This document shows positions 26,601-37,600 of a stretch of 64,000 bases of DNA, in pieces. The translations under genes were made by a program, and so were the position numbers. The stretch lies in contig CAJNDS010002261.1 in assembly GCA_905221605.1 (NCBI GenBank), positions 470,287-534,286 of the forward strand, given 5' to 3'. The notes beneath the pieces are model-generated. The model had not been told where the DNA came from. It saw nothing but the letters and a program-made list of their open reading frames with translations, and did no database searches. Within the stretch, counting starts at the first letter, position 1; each line of letters begins with the position of its first letter. This DNA comes from Symbiodinium natans (taxonomy: Eukaryota; Sar; Dinophyceae; Suessiales; Symbiodiniaceae).

Positions 26601-29600
26601 GAAACTCTTTCACACCCCTAAAACCCTAACGTGCTCAGAAAATATCCTGAACCTGTAACTCCCCACACCCACAACTACCCTTCAGTGGCAGCTGCCGCAG
26701 TCACCAAAGCATTCGCCTTTCTCAAGCACTGCCCCGGGCCCCATGATACCAGCAGTTTTTTATAAAGATGAATATTCTTAGCGGGAAGAACCCCAAACGA
26801 TAGCGGCACAAGTGCCCATGAACCTCTAAACGACTACACTGCACGATTTTCCCCCGTAGCCCGTAGCCTTGAGAGGTTCAGAGCATGAAAGAATAGAGTG
26901 ATTGCACTACTCCAAAATACAAGGGAGTGCATCACAGCCTCTAAGTACCCTAAACCTTAAACCCGAAACCATCGACAGGCCATGAACTCTGAGAGTTCGC
27001 GAAGCCACCTCGTTCTGCTCATCAAAATCATCAGCGTGAACAAGCGCCCTCGGCCCGTGCTCGTGGGATCCTATAGGGTTGTGGGCCCTTGGGTTGTTGG
27101 CCCTTGGGTTGTTGTTTATTTCTTCTGATTGGGTTTAAGAGGACCTCGACCCCGAGCCCCAAGCCCGTTCTTTTTGTGCTTGCCGGCACTTCAGTGCTCA
27201 TTCATGCATAGGTGTGAGTTAAGGGCGTATATCGGAACAGCACCTAGAGTAAACTGCTGGGCACTGTTCCAAGGTGGGGGAGGATCCAACCTACTGGCTC
27301 CAAACCTGCAGAGATGTTTTGAAAGACCAGGTCGGTACTCACAGCGATTTCAGGAAAGACGTTTCATTTGGCCCCTTAAAGACGAAAGAAACACCTAGCG
27401 GTACCTATTTCGGTTCTAGGGGCCCTGTAAGAACCCCCAAGCCCTAAACCGCCTGCGGCTGTGCCAGGGAGACCAAAGAGACGCTGAAGGGCAAGATGCT
27501 CATGTGCGGCTTGGCCGAAACCCTCAACACGCACGCGAGACCCCAGGGTGCAGGGTTCAGGTTAACAAGCCCAAACCCTACACAGTCCTACATATTCAAC
27601 CTCGTATGAACCGATGTAAACCCACAAGCCGTATCACTAGGCCCTGCATACCTTCCAAAAGAGAAGCAACCTGCACCAAAATCCGAAACCTGAACGCTTC
27701 TTGCCTGCGAGGGGTGCGTGCTCGAGCGACTGCACGAATGGATCGCAATGCTCAGGTGATCTGGCGGGCTCTGAACGACTAAAGAAGTCGGAGGCTGCCC
27801 CCCCCCCCCCCCCCTGCTGGTTCTTCAGGTTTGACTGTCTAGGGTCTAGGGTCAGGTTTGGGCTTTGAACCCTCCTGAAAACCATGGGCTCCTGCTTCCT
27901 GAACTTGAGTGTTTGAAATCGCTTTAAAAGCAAGATTGGCAAGAAATTTGAGCGTTGCACATCGCGGTAAGACAACACAAGGTTAGCGAGACACAGTTTG
28001 CGTGCCTCCTACTACGCTACATGTAGAAAACACACACAAGCTTCTTGTTAATCGAGCCTTGAATCCAAACCCTGTCCGAGTGAGGTCTCGCAGAAAACCC
28101 TCAACCCAAACCGGTGTCGGCAGCGTTTGGTCGGGAGTTTGGAGGGTTTGCAATACCCCAAAGGGTTTAAGGGCAAACCCTAAATCCCAGACCCCTTAAA
28201 CCCCTAAACGCGGACACATGCGTAGAGACTCTCCCGCAAACCCCTACAGTAGAACCTTACACCTTGCACCACCCCTAACTTCCAAAAGTTAGAACCTCCA
28301 AAGTAAAACTCTCAAAGTCCTTTTTTTCCTTGCTCTGAAGCCTTGAGCCCGGAGGCTGCTGTTTTGTAGGGTTGGCATCAAAAGAGGCTCCAACTCGTTA
28401 CCTCCCTGAGGTCCTAAAAGGTTCTACATGCCGTTTGTTTGGGTCCAGGGTTTAGGTTTCAGGGTTTCCTCAGGGTTTCCTGAGACGGCCCCTAGACCCA
28501 AAGCCATGCAGGTGACAGAGCACCAGCAGAAGGAAGCCATTGAAATCAACAGGCCAGGACGCGGCAGGAGGAGGGTGCATGCTCTAAACCCTACTTGGAG
28601 GTTCATGGGCGCTGGGCCGCATTTGCTTTAGGGTTTAGTATTTTAGCAGGTATAAGGGTTCGGGTTTAGGGCTCCTAAGACTCTAAGGTTTAAGGTTCGG
28701 GGTTTACGATTGAGGGTCCTGGCTTTCTGGGTCGCCTCGACCAAGCCTAAAAGAACTCAGCTGGGTTTCGGCTTCTAACTCTCAAAAGCCAACCAGACCC
28801 TTAAACCCTAAACCCCAAGCCCTCCCTCCTGGTCCACGGCACGCCAGATCCCTCACCGCGCTGGGTGATGTGATCGAGGCTCGTGGACGGGATCCCTTTC
28901 AGGTCCGTCTTCGCGGGCTTGGCTTTGTCGGCCAGCAAGCATCTAAAGCTTGGGATGTTCCCCGCTCTATAGACACAGCACAGGCAAGTTTCTGGGACTT
29001 GCAAAGGAGACTGTGGGCATAGGGTGGAACATCCCAAAGCTTGGGTGCCCCAAAACACAGTCTTTTAGTTGAGGCTTCTGGGCCCAAGGGTGTTACCGAT
29101 CGGAAACAGCAGGCCGCTCTCACCGTTCTCACCCTAGAATTTGCGGCACCCCCCCGTGATTCAGGTACTCCATCTTACATACCCGAAATTGGCTGAGGCT
29201 CCTACCAGAGGTAGAAGCCCTGGTTGTGCACAGGAGGTTCGTTCTAAGGCTCCGGAACTCGAAATCTGTTGGCGGGTCTGGGGCAAGCCCTAAAACCCAT
29301 GGCCCCAACGTACCCCTTCGAGACCCTTAAGCGACCGTAGTGTAACAGGACTTAGGGCTTGCTGACCTCCCGTGGCCTGGGCGCAGGCGCTGACCAAGGG
29401 TGGCAAAGGCGTTGTCCCCTACAGGACGCCGGGGCGCAGAGCTCAACTTGCTCACCGAGTTCGCCTGAACCCTAAACAAACACCTTGAAGGGTAAACCCT
29501 GAACCCTTAACACCCAAAACCCCTCAACTCCTCAACCCACCTCCCCTCCAACATCCCTGCGAAACGGCCGCCCCCTTTTTTTGGAGCGAACCGGGCACGG

Positions 29601-31664
29601 AACTGTGAAGCAAAGTAGAGCTGGAAGCTTGGGAAGGTCAGTTTAGGGCAGTGAAACTGCAAGTTAAGAGCTCAACAGCCCAATGGAATTTAAACCATCT
29701 AGATCTCCCAGTTGACCCTTCTTCCCTTTTTTTAAGTGTCGTGGGCACCTTCTGAAATCTTCAAAGCGGGCGGAGGCGAGATGTGGGCCGGGGCCGGAGC
29801 GGTTGGGGGTGGGGGTGCGGGTGGGGTCGGTGGTGGGGTGGGGTTGGGGCAGCGCTAGTCAGAAGGGATGCATGAACTCACTGGGCTTCACACCCCCAGA
29901 TATCCCCAGATTCTTTCTGCGCGAGGAATCACAAGCTGACGCAGCTCATGCAAGACTCGTTGGGCGGAACTGCTCCTGTTCTGCATGTCAACGTCAGATC
30001 AGCCCCCACTCAGCCCCCTAAACTAAAGGACTCTAAATGTCCAATAGTCGCATTCTGAGCCCCTGGGCCCCCGAAACAAGACCCCCAGTATAAGGCAACT
30101 CGCGGGTGGCTTCCAGCTTCGGCTTGGTAGTTCTGGGCTTATTTAGTAGATTTTGGTAGTATGGTAGAATCTGCCAACATCTGACACAATATGACATCGC
30201 ATCTGCTATCCAGGGTTCTAGGTACCCCATTAGTAAGAACCTGTGAAGGGTTACTTTTTGAGTGCCCCCTCCCCCCCCGCCAGTAGTACTTTTTCATGTT
30301 TCGCTGTGCTTCAGTTTTAAGCGCTAGGTTCCCTTGCGTTTGTGTTACTCCCCGCGAATCTTCCATTAGATCTCCCCTTTACTGGGTTTCTGGGGAATCT
30401 AGGGTTTGTAGTTTTCAAGCAATGCAAAGGTTTGAGATTGAAACTGCGACTTGGGTCACGCAGCTTAGGAGCATTGGGAGGAGCATTGGGCTTGCAGGTG
30501 CTCGATTTGTAGTACTGCTGCTGGGCATCCGGAGCCCAGCAGGCCTCTTTAGGATGGTTTCTGGGCATTTCATTCCGTAGTGGCAAATGCTATGTTTTTG
30601 GGTGGGATTAAGCAACCATGAACTTTAGACCCTGAGCCCCGGATAGTGCAACTTCGTTGTCGGCCATCGCCTAAGGCCGAAGCTTCGCAGCAGGGGTTAG
30701 TTGGGGTGGGGGTATGGCTTCGGTCAGTTGGTATTCAGAGTTCTGTGTTTGAGCACCTTAGCTTTAGATGCTGAAGCCTGAAGCATAAATTGCACCGGGG
30801 AGATAGCTTTGAGGCGAAAACGCTCATGTTCGTGAACTGCTCACCGGCCAGCTCCAACCTAGATGAGACATTCATGCCACACCGACCTGTTTAGGGTGCA
30901 GTTTCATGTTTGAGCATGCTCGGAGGTTCATGCAGGCCGAGGTGCAGCGACTGTTTCAATGCCGAAGCCCGATTCATGTTGAGCTCAAGATTGCCTTTGG
31001 CGTGAGGGCTCTCCTGAGTTCGGGCGTTTGAGATCCCAAGCCCTAAACGCTGTTCGCAGCGGCAAGGCTTACCCCAGTGTTGAGGATGTGTTTGTATTTG
31101 CCATACAACCTTCTTATGGGAGCTTACTTCAACTTCCTTAGCAGGCACCAAGCTCAGTAGCCCTGGGCTGTCAAGAGCTACCCACCAGGGCCCTTCTCGT
31201 GTTGGGGCCTCGCGTAGCAGGAGAGGGCTTAATCGGAGTTGACACCCGAGGCGCGGCTTAAATCCGAAACGCGCCGGCGCAACAGGTACCACAACTTGTC
31301 CTTGGATCCCTAGTTTATCCAGCAGGAATAAGGGATGTTTCGGGTAATGCTCGTTTGCTGTGCACGCCCTAAATCTGGGGCTGAGGATTGAGAAGCATCT
31401 GTCACGAAGCCGGTGCACGTAAGAAGTGCCGGTTGGATAAGGCAAGGCTGCCGCAGAACTGTTCAGGGATCGACGGGAGCCCTATTGGTGCCTCGCACCA
31501 ATGGTGGCACCCTTCTCCTGGCTAGATTTTCGGGTTCCGACCTGGCTTCCTGAGCCCGAAAGGCTTACAGGGCTCCACAGCATCGGTGGTGGGGTTCCAG
31601 GTCTCTGAAATATGCGCAGCGAGCGAAGAAGATCACCAACAACACGGCGAAGAAGCGGCTTTGA
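1375..31664 (+). CDS. Kinesin-14-type (C-terminal motor) kinesin, gene-level span, about 27 exons
   Basis: ATP-dependent microtubule motor. Best-fixed exons: 1375-1410, 2014-2061, 2540-2613, 3156-3215, 3637-3682, 4783-4806, 5096-5146, 5538-5586, 5883-5904, 6501-6550, 21182-21225, 22046-22075, 22786-22832, 23549-23583, 24557-24585, 24785-24827, 25655-25696, 26291-26322, 26979-27043, 27468-27508, 27756-27793, 28512-28552, 28848-28878, 29387-29424, 29926-29971, 30814-30875, 31601-31664. Coiled coil precedes the motor, and the neck runs directly into the motor start (LKGSIRVFCRVRP), the layout of minus-end-directed kinesin-14; the ELY...VDLL segment is most like the plant/protist KCBP branch. Phases close at nearly all motor junctions, which argues for a functional gene. 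The 5' end is not seen, and at least one exon between 3683 and 4782 is missing from this reading. The acid ceramidase gene lies in the 6551-21181 intron. The family is firm; the subclass is inference. Confidence 0.85.
3340..3600. repeat. CCCAAAC / CCCAAAG heptamer-hexamer arrays in a kinesin intron
   Basis: Runs of ACCCCAA-type units flank a block of about 11 CCCAAAG heptamers (roughly 3448-3526). These are telomere-like derivatives lying immediately 5' of the exon at 3637. Minus-strand frames through this block give meaningless Gly-Phe-Trp-Leu repeats. Confidence 0.9.
3637..6550 (+). CDS. Kinesin motor, N-terminal half through the P-loop
   Basis: Exon 3637-3682 reads DLKGSIRVFCRVRPL, the first motor strand. 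Exon 4783-4806 reads AVDQMTVK; exon 5096-5146 VKDEQFGFDAVFTPGTQ (the conserved F-FD-VF strand); exon 5538-5586 EEVFEDCRDLVQSAADG; exon 5883-5904 YNVTMFA; exon 6501-6550 YGQTGAGKTFTMYGAK, containing the Walker A nucleotide-binding loop GQTGAGKT. The junction 5586/5883 fits only with a GC donor (G then GT gives Gly), and 5904/6501 gives Ala-Tyr. The P-loop exon ends in phase 1 at a GC donor, and the only phase-compatible continuation is 14.6 kb downstream. Confidence 0.88.
4411..4592. repeat. Compound microsatellite (GT)n-(GA)n-(GGGA)n-(GA)n-(GT)n
   Basis: A near-symmetrical compound tract inside a kinesin intron: GT, then GA, then GGGA, then GA, then GT repeats. All six-frame ORFs over it are repeat artefacts. 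Confidence 0.95.
6024..6066. repeat. (TA)n microsatellite and A/T-rich patch
   Basis: Alternating TA over about 40 bp followed by an A/T-rich stretch to about 6115, inside the intron between kinesin exons 5883-5904 and 6501-6550. No gene is seen here. Confidence 0.85.
7384..19513 (+). CDS. Acid ceramidase / N-acylethanolamine acid amidase (NAAA) family, nested gene
   Basis: Lipid amidase of the Ntn-hydrolase fold, expected in a lysosome-like or secretory compartment. Exon 1 (7384 to about 7458) starts ATG with a hydrophobic signal peptide (MFLLLALAAFSVTDG). Then: 8151-8213 (APPRRLTVNLDEAP), about 10787-10867, 11088-11157 (YYKDYAQEMHGIAAALNLSV), 11654-11707 (VLINLVYQVEGIGTSCKK), about 12449-12503, 12673-12709 (ending FGKAC), 13833-13884 (VEVDYQRGGKTAFTG), 14053 to about 14109 (VLGMIGILHGVYGGKFSAS), 14281 onward (LNARDRGG), 15155-15220, 15577-15601, 15862-15914 (PAYFVIAGAQHGQ), 16321-16348 (GAILTRSRH), 17969-18006 (WFRLQTNYDPW), 19044-19103 (NYDNRRQPSVKNAAS), 19430 to about 19513 (TKNHHTDITSVM). 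Order and motifs match the family. The Cys ending exon 12673-12709 sits where the catalytic nucleophile belongs; the exon with the rest of the active-site strand was not found. The 3' end is uncertain: an open frame continues to a TAG near 19605. Confidence 0.85.
8214..10786. other. Ceramidase intron(s) with poly-G/C tracts
   Basis: No exon was read with confidence in this 2.6 kb. It contains a 26-bp poly-G run at about 8701-8726, a CCCCCC-rich tract near 9316-9352, a (TA) patch near 9075, telomere-like phrases near 9490-9530, and the 256-bp tandem repeat described separately. At least one short exon joining the 8151-8213 and 10787-10867 exons may be hidden here. Confidence 0.5.
9905..10560. 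repeat. About 2.5 tandem copies of a 254-256 bp unit
   Basis: Marker phrases recur at fixed spacing: the segment containing GATTCGCCTATGGAATC begins near 10124 and 10380, and GCTTATGCCTTCCTGA begins near 9998, 10252 and 10507. The unit contains short inverted repeats (GATTC...GAATC). It lies inside a ceramidase intron. ORFs of 60-80 codons on both strands repeat with it and carry no recognisable domain. Confidence 0.85.
16678..16805. repeat. Interstitial (CCCTAAA)n array
   Basis: About 18 tandem plant-type telomere heptamers with one variant unit (CCCTATA), followed by a switch to TTTAGGG-orientation phrases from about 16812. It lies in the ceramidase intron between 16348 and 17969. It is internal, so it is not a chromosome end in this window. 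Confidence 0.95.
18240..18332. repeat. Interstitial CCCTAAA / CCCTCAA array
   Basis: Tandem heptamers that change from CCCTAAA to CCCTCAA and back, in the ceramidase intron before the exon at 19044. The orientation again is C-rich strand ahead of the downstream exon. Confidence 0.9.
19514..21181. other. Interval between the nested gene's last exon and the resuming kinesin
   Basis: This interval should contain the end of the ceramidase transcript and the 3' end of the host kinesin intron. It holds a poly-G tract near 19657, a poly-C tract near 20491, a long (CT)n tract, and CCCTAAA-type phrases from 21000 leading to the kinesin exon at 21182. I see no convincing further exon and no canonical AATAAA-type signal that I would defend. 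Confidence 0.45.
20534..20692. repeat. (CT)n microsatellite
   Basis: CT-rich tract with interruptions, in two long blocks. The Ser/Leu-rich ORF across it is an artefact. Confidence 0.95.
21182..31664 (+). CDS. Kinesin motor, remainder: switch I, switch II and C-terminus
   Basis: Starts GC AAC GAG..., joining the phase-1 G of the P-loop exon as Gly and giving GNEGTAPRTIHDL. Then EIYRVCEQAE, SDRFTYTVMGSMLEL, YCNAIVDLLAK, DGKLKFRSSK, VYVEGLHEEQCVEL, AELMAMLERRFGM, NDQRTVAAT, AMNSESSRSHLVLLIKI (switch I, SSRSH), ETKETLKGKMLMC, DLAGSERLKKSE (switch II), VTEHQQKEAIEIN, RSLTALGDVIE, ALTKGGKGVVPYR, NHKLTQLMQDSLGGT, AKTLMFVNCSPASSNLDETF, MSLKYAQRAKKITNNTAKK, CGG CTT TGA. All nucleotide-switch elements are present. 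The 27508/27756 junction gives an extra Gly before DLAGSER if a GC donor is used. A GC donor at 31658 could allow an alternative C-terminal extension instead of the TGA. Confidence 0.88.
21233..21435. repeat. AAGGGTTT-type degenerate telomere-like tract
   Basis: About 25 imperfect units of GGGTTTA(A) in the G-rich orientation start just after the kinesin exon at 21182-21225. This is a clear example of the exon-then-G-rich rule seen across the first 48 kb. Confidence 0.85.
25512..25554. repeat. (CTA/CGA)n trinucleotide repeat
   Basis: Trinucleotide microsatellite of ACT/CTA units changing to CGA units, in the intron between kinesin exons 24785-24827 and 25655-25696. Confidence 0.85.
25900..26010. 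mobile_element. Degenerate copy of the GGGATGTT-TIR MITE family
   Basis: Shares the internal phrases GGGATCATA, CCCCTATTA and GAATCCCTATTAA and the right end AAGGGGGAACATCCC with the better-preserved element at 39831-39927. The left terminal repeat is not clear. It sits in a kinesin intron. Confidence 0.45.
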
Positions 31665-34600
31665 CTTTGTTACAGGGTTGAGGGTTTGGGGGGTCTTCCT
31701 GGGTTTCTTGCCACGCCACGTGCTTTCAGACTGCTTACGCTCATCTCCGTGCTGAATCCGTGTAATGAAAATAAGGAGGACTCTTCGGTTCAGGGTTAAT
31801 GTGTTCTGTCTGGGGTTGTTGAGGGAGGGCTTAGGGTTTACGGTTGTTCTATTGCCCCGTTGCTGGAGCACACTGCTGCCTGAGTGCCCTACTTTGCCCA
31901 TCAGTGGGCATGCAAGGATTGAGTCGTACTGTGTCCCAGCGAACCATTGGAGAAGCTCCCCCCCCCAAAAAAAAACAGAAAAGAACCCATAATCGCGGAT
32001 GACCCCCGACAGCCTTGGAACCCTACCAAGCATTTGGCTCCGAGCTCATAAACCTCTGAAGTCATGGTGCTAAGTGCTAAGGTGAGATCGACGTCGCGGC
32101 GTGGATGCTCCTTCCAGTTAGTGTTGCTTGTTTTCCACCAGCTTGCCACTGATAGTGCCCGAAAGCTAAAACCGCTAAAAACCTTAAAGGCTTCAACCCC
32201 AAAAGCACGACCTACAAGCATGGAGAGCATTGACGACGGGGGTTCTCCCAAACCAGGTTTGGGGGTGTAGGTTTAGGGTTCCGGGCTTGGGGTGCAGTGG
32301 CATTCTGAAGTAGTCCTAGCCTAGACCCTAAACCCTAAACCCTATACCCTAAACCCTAGACCCTAAATCCTGGCTCCAAGTTCTTTCGGGCGTACTCCAC
32401 GCGGGCAAGCTGGGCAAATGTCAGCCAAGATGCTGTAGTACCAAGCCTGCTCCAATAAAAAATTGCAGCTCCCCGTCCCATACCCGGATCCCCAAAAACC
32501 CTATCACGCCGGGGACATTTTGAATCCTCAGCCTTAAAGCCTTAAAGCCCCCCCCATAAAATTGCACCAAGCTTCCAGGCATCAACAGAAAGCTTAACAC
32601 CTAAACCCTTCGCCCGAAAGCCCAGAACCCCAAACCTTGGCGTTCCAACACCCGAAAGCCCTAAAGCCCTGAAAGCCCCCTAAACCCCAAAGCCCAAACC
32701 CCAAAACCCCCAAAGCCCTAAGCCTCTCTAACCCTTGAGCCCCGAAACCGGGCTAATACAGGGGCCTTTATTCACCCTAAGCCCTAAACCCTAAACTACC
32801 CCAAAGCCCTAAGCCCTAAGCCCTAAGCCCTAAACCCCTATGATACAGCGCCTTGGTCTTGTGCAGACTGCGCCGCGCTGAAAGCCCCGAAGGGGCGCTT
32901 TAAGTGAAGCCCAGGTGCCATCGCGCCGAGTTCCAACTCACTGGCTCAAGGGTTTAGGGTTTAGGGGTTAGGGGTTTAGGGTTTAGGGTGTGTAGGATGT
33001 AGGGTTGAGGGGCTTTGGGGTTTTGCCACCCTAGGGTCTGCCTGAGACAGTGACAGTAATCAGCCACAGCTTTATTGCGCGTTGTGTGCTTGCAACATAA
33101 GCATAGCATAAAATCCCAGGATGCCCAGCAGTGCCCCCTAATGATTCGCTTTGGTAGGGCCAGGATCCCTTGCGGGCCCCTAGGTCGATAATAAACACAC
33201 TTTCGGGAAAATCCTGCCGAAACCGACCCCGCCTTTAGACCCTATTTCGAATAGGGGGGGGGGGGGGGGTTTCACAGTCTCAAAAACTTTCAAGCCAATC
33301 TAAGCCCTATTCCAAAAGATGGCATATGGATAAAAACATCCCCCCTAATGCGCAAAACCCATTTCGAGCTTCTACTGGGGGAGAGGGGGGGGGCCGTTAA
33401 ATAATAGGGGAAAGGGATTGAAGGGTTTTAGGGCTTTCCGGTTTAGGTGGAGTCCTCCAAAGGTTTTTGGGGAGGGGGTTGAGTGCAGTTTCAGGATACG
33501 GCTTCTTGTGTCGGAGAGGCATGGCGGCCAGGCTCTGCGATAATTGACCTTGCGCCAGAAGGTGTTGGCAGGGTGGCCCCAAGAAATCCCGGGCCCCTGA
33601 GCTTTATAGGGTTTAGGGTTTACGGCTTAGGGACGCGGTTTTCAAGTGTTTCCCAATGAAGGGACCATGTAACGACCCTAAGATCGACGCGCGCTCCGGG
33701 GACCATGCCAACCCCTTGTACCTAGCGCCGCTGGGAACCCAGAGGACTGCAACGGCGCAAAGCCCCAGATGAGCTGATTTCTAGAGGTGTAGATTGGTGA
33801 ATAGGGATCATAGTACCCCCTATTGAAGGCAGGTTTGGAATTCAGGGCTAGAGTTGGTCCCCCTCCCCCGGGTTTAGGGTTTAGGGTTTATGGTGCATCG
33901 TTTAGGGTTTTAAAAGTTTTACTTTTAGGGTTTGTGGAAAGGTTCTCTCTCCATCAGCCTTGAGGTTTGAGTTCAAGATGTCGAGCCCTTTACCTAAGCT
34001 ACAGGCCATTTGGTGGGGGTTAAGGCTTTTCCTGAACTGCCCTAAACCCTGTAACCCAAGCCCCAAGCCTTAGCATCCGAGCTGCTCTAGACTCAGGCGT
34101 CCTCCTCAAGACTCCAGCACAGAGCCTGCAGGACTCCCTTTGCAGTAGTCGATAGGACCTTTGGGTAGGATTGGCTGTATGGCTGTGGTTGTACTAGTCC
34201 GAGACCCTCAAGTGCTGAGGCCAGGAATTTGGGGTGTTCGTGCAGGCTCAGGGTAGCCCCTTAACCCGAGGCCCACAAGCGCAACTCATTCTGGGGCATG
34301 TTCCAGCGGGGTCTCCTGGGGCCCGCCTCCATTTCACGAAGTGCCGATGCACTGCCCAACAGGAATCGTAAGCCTCGACCCAAAAACCCTAAACCCTAAA
34401 CTTTTAGGGCCCTGAACCCTCAAACCCTGAAAGCCAAAGCCGTAGATTCGAGCCGCACCCAGGTCACCCAAGGTCTATAGAGTCTAGGGTATCATGGAGG
34501 CTCATAGGGTTTAGGGGGTAGGGTTGAGGCTTGAGGCTTGCGGGGTTTAGGTTTGGTCCTAAAGTTATACCTGAACCCTACGCCCTTAGACCCAGAGACC

Positions 34601-37600
34601 GTCCCGAAATCTAAGCTCGTAGACGAAACCTCAGCTCAGACCCTCATCCCAGAAACCCGAAATCAGAAACGCCAAGCCCTACGCCTTAAGCCCGAATCCA
34701 TAAACCCTGAGACCGCCATCTCCAAAAGGCATTCAGCTTGTCTGATGGGACCCTACACCCCGAACGTTGAAACCCTACGCTCCGTGATAGAGGGTTTCAG
34801 GTTTAGGGTTTGGGGTTTCTGCTATGCACGGCTGAGGGTGGCCTTCGCAGTTGTGCAGCAGGGTCTCGGGATGTAGAAGCGGGAACATCATGTGAGCTAA
34901 CATTTTGGCAGGAGCCTTCCCCCCCCCTCCCTTGTTGAGTGAGGCTTCCCAAAGTAGTAGGGGCTTTTTTCCCTATACTTGGAGCCAGTGAACAGTTTTG
35001 GTAATTGAAATTTGGGATCATAGTGCATCTGCATTTCGCGGCCCAGATGTATGTTCACATTGTGTGGCAACGGGCTACAGCCCCAAGCCCACCGTGCGCG
35101 AAGCCTCGCTTCTTCCTAAACCGACTGCTCTAGAAACGAGCGTTTTGCCTTAGCTGATCGTTCTGCTTCCACCAGATCATAGAGTTTTTCAAAGAGGTTC
35201 TAAGAACCGTTGAGTAGGCCCGAAGTGCAAGCCGGTTCGCCGGCCCAGAGGCTACACCCTGCAGACCCTCCCTATGCCCCGAAACCTCTACAGCCATGAA
35301 ATTTGCCCTGAGAACCCACTTCGAAGCCTGAACCCGAAACCCGAACACCCGCAAACCCTAAACCCCTCAGCCCTGAACCCTACTAGGGTTTCGGGCGTTT
35401 AGGGGCTTAGGGTTTAGGGTCTAAACCCGAAACCCCCCAAGCTCCAAACCCGCATAGAATCCAAGCCAATTTCGTGCACGGGGCTTTCGGGGTGGCACGG
35501 AGCGTCTGACGAAAACCGGAGCAATGCCAGGGCCTTTGATGTTTGAGGGGTTTCAGGCTTCGGGGTTTAGGGTTGGGGTTTAGGGTGCTTGGGGTTCTTG
35601 GGTGTTTTAGGGTCTCGAGGCTTTTGAGGGCTTTTGAGGTATTTTTTTATTTTTCTGGGCTTTAAGGGCTTAGCTGCCACTGAAGAGCCGAAGCTGGAAG
35701 TAGGGGCGGCCCTGGGGGTATCTTCGATTTTCCTTTATTGGGTTTAGTAGGTTTTCAGAGGGTCTTACGGGCCATCCTCCGGCCGTTCTAGGGGTGCAGG
35801 GCTTAGGGTTTAAGGTTCAGGGCCTTAAGCGCCCTTGTGCATGAAGCCATCTTGTCAGCACCTCGATGCGCACCATTCCGTTGGCGTTTTATCCCACTCT
35901 CGCGATACCGATGCTGCAGAGAGAGGGCTTGGCGTTTGGGGTTTGGGACTTTAGGGTTTACAGTAGGGCTTAGACCGCATCTTCACAAAACAAACACCCG
36001 GCAGAAAGGCCCTTAGAGGACGCTCCATTGTACAGACTCAGCAAGCTGCCAACAGTCATAGGCTCCCAAGGGAGGGCCCGAGAAGAATCTATCGAGGAAC
36101 CCTAAACCCATTTTTGCTTCTTCAGGCTTCTTTGGCCCCCTGCGGATCCCTATGAAACAGGACCCAACCGTTGGGAGGCGCCTTCTTCAAGCGGAGAAGC
36201 CGTCGCCTGCCGGCGGTGGGGCGTCAGTGGGGGAAGCTCTTATGATAAGAGCTTCTCAGGATTTCTATGCGAAGGGAGGCTGCAAAGGGCGGTCTACGTG
36301 GTCTACCTTTAAGCGCAAAGGGGGTGTAGGGGTTTAGGGGTTTAGGCTTGAAGGTTTAGGCTGAGGGTAGGTTCCCTAAACGTTTAAAACACAAGCTCTG
36401 GGTGTCCCATGGAAGGTCCCCTCCTGAATGTTGGACTCCTGTTTCCGTGAATGTTGACCTGTATCTTGAAGGCCGCTGACCTTACAATCACGCTCAAGGT
36501 TTGTTTAAGGACTAGGCTCTCCTGGATTTCTGGACGGCTTGAAGGGTTTCAAAACTTTACGGGCTCCAGGCTTTTGAGGTGTTGCGGTTTATCAAGTTTA
36601 GTGCTTAGAAGGCTGCAGCTTCATTTTCGGTAACCGAAAAAAGGTAGCTGTTGCCTGTTTGATCACTAGAAAACTCAGGTGGCAAGCAAAAAGCTCCATG
36701 AGCCTTATTAAGGACATGTCATGTGCCCTTTGATCGCCAATACGTTGGCGCCCTAAACGTGACCCCCGAAACTCTGAACCCCCAAGACCCTAAACGTAAG
36801 TGTACGCACCGTGGAGGTCATAAAGCCACGCATCTTGTGTTCGGCCTCCCACGCGACCCAAGAGTCACCCGGACAGCTCTCTGAATTGTGGCCCCTTTTT
36901 GAGGGCTTAGGATGGTTTTGGGCAGTTTAGGGTTGAGAGCTTGGAATTACTGAAAGAAGCATGATAATTACGTAAGAGGGGCTGGAAGAGGAGAGACCTG
37001 TCCACTTGCAGCCGTGACATGCTGAAGCCAGACAGCCGACAGCAGCGCCCCGGGCGTGAAACTCCCAGGTAGGGTTTAGGGTTTAGGGTTTGGGGTTTAG
37101 GGCTTAGGGTTTAGGGCTCAGGGCTTAGGACTTAGGGCTTAGGTTTAGGGCTCAGGCTTTCGGATGCTTTCAGGCTTAGAGTTTATGCAGGAATTACGGT
37201 TTAGGTCGCTACAAGGCGACAGCCTTCACACAAACAAAGCCACTCCTAATATGGCCCTTATATGACCTTAGGAATCTTGCAAAAGGGTCCCCAAACCCCA
37301 GGGTACCACCTTAAGGGGTCCAAGGTAGAGTCATAGTATAGCATACATAGGGTGACTACTAGGCTACACTGAACCCCGAAGCCCAAAACAATCACTACCC
37401 CTGAATCGCAGCTAGCTCGAAAGCTGCTGCGCGGTTTCGCCGTCGGCTCAGCATGGGTCGGAGTGTCCAAGGATGACCCTCCCTGAAGAGACGACCCTAG
37501 CTTCCCCTCAGGGGAGACACCCGGATAATACAAAAGGATGGTGTCGGGTTTCGCACGGCCAGAATAGGCAGGTTTGGTCCTAGAGATCCATCCCTCTGCA

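Noticed and set aside
30891-32033. Two minus-strand frames of 184 and 183 codons
   Set aside because: They overlap in-phase kinesin exons on the plus strand and contain no recognisable motif.
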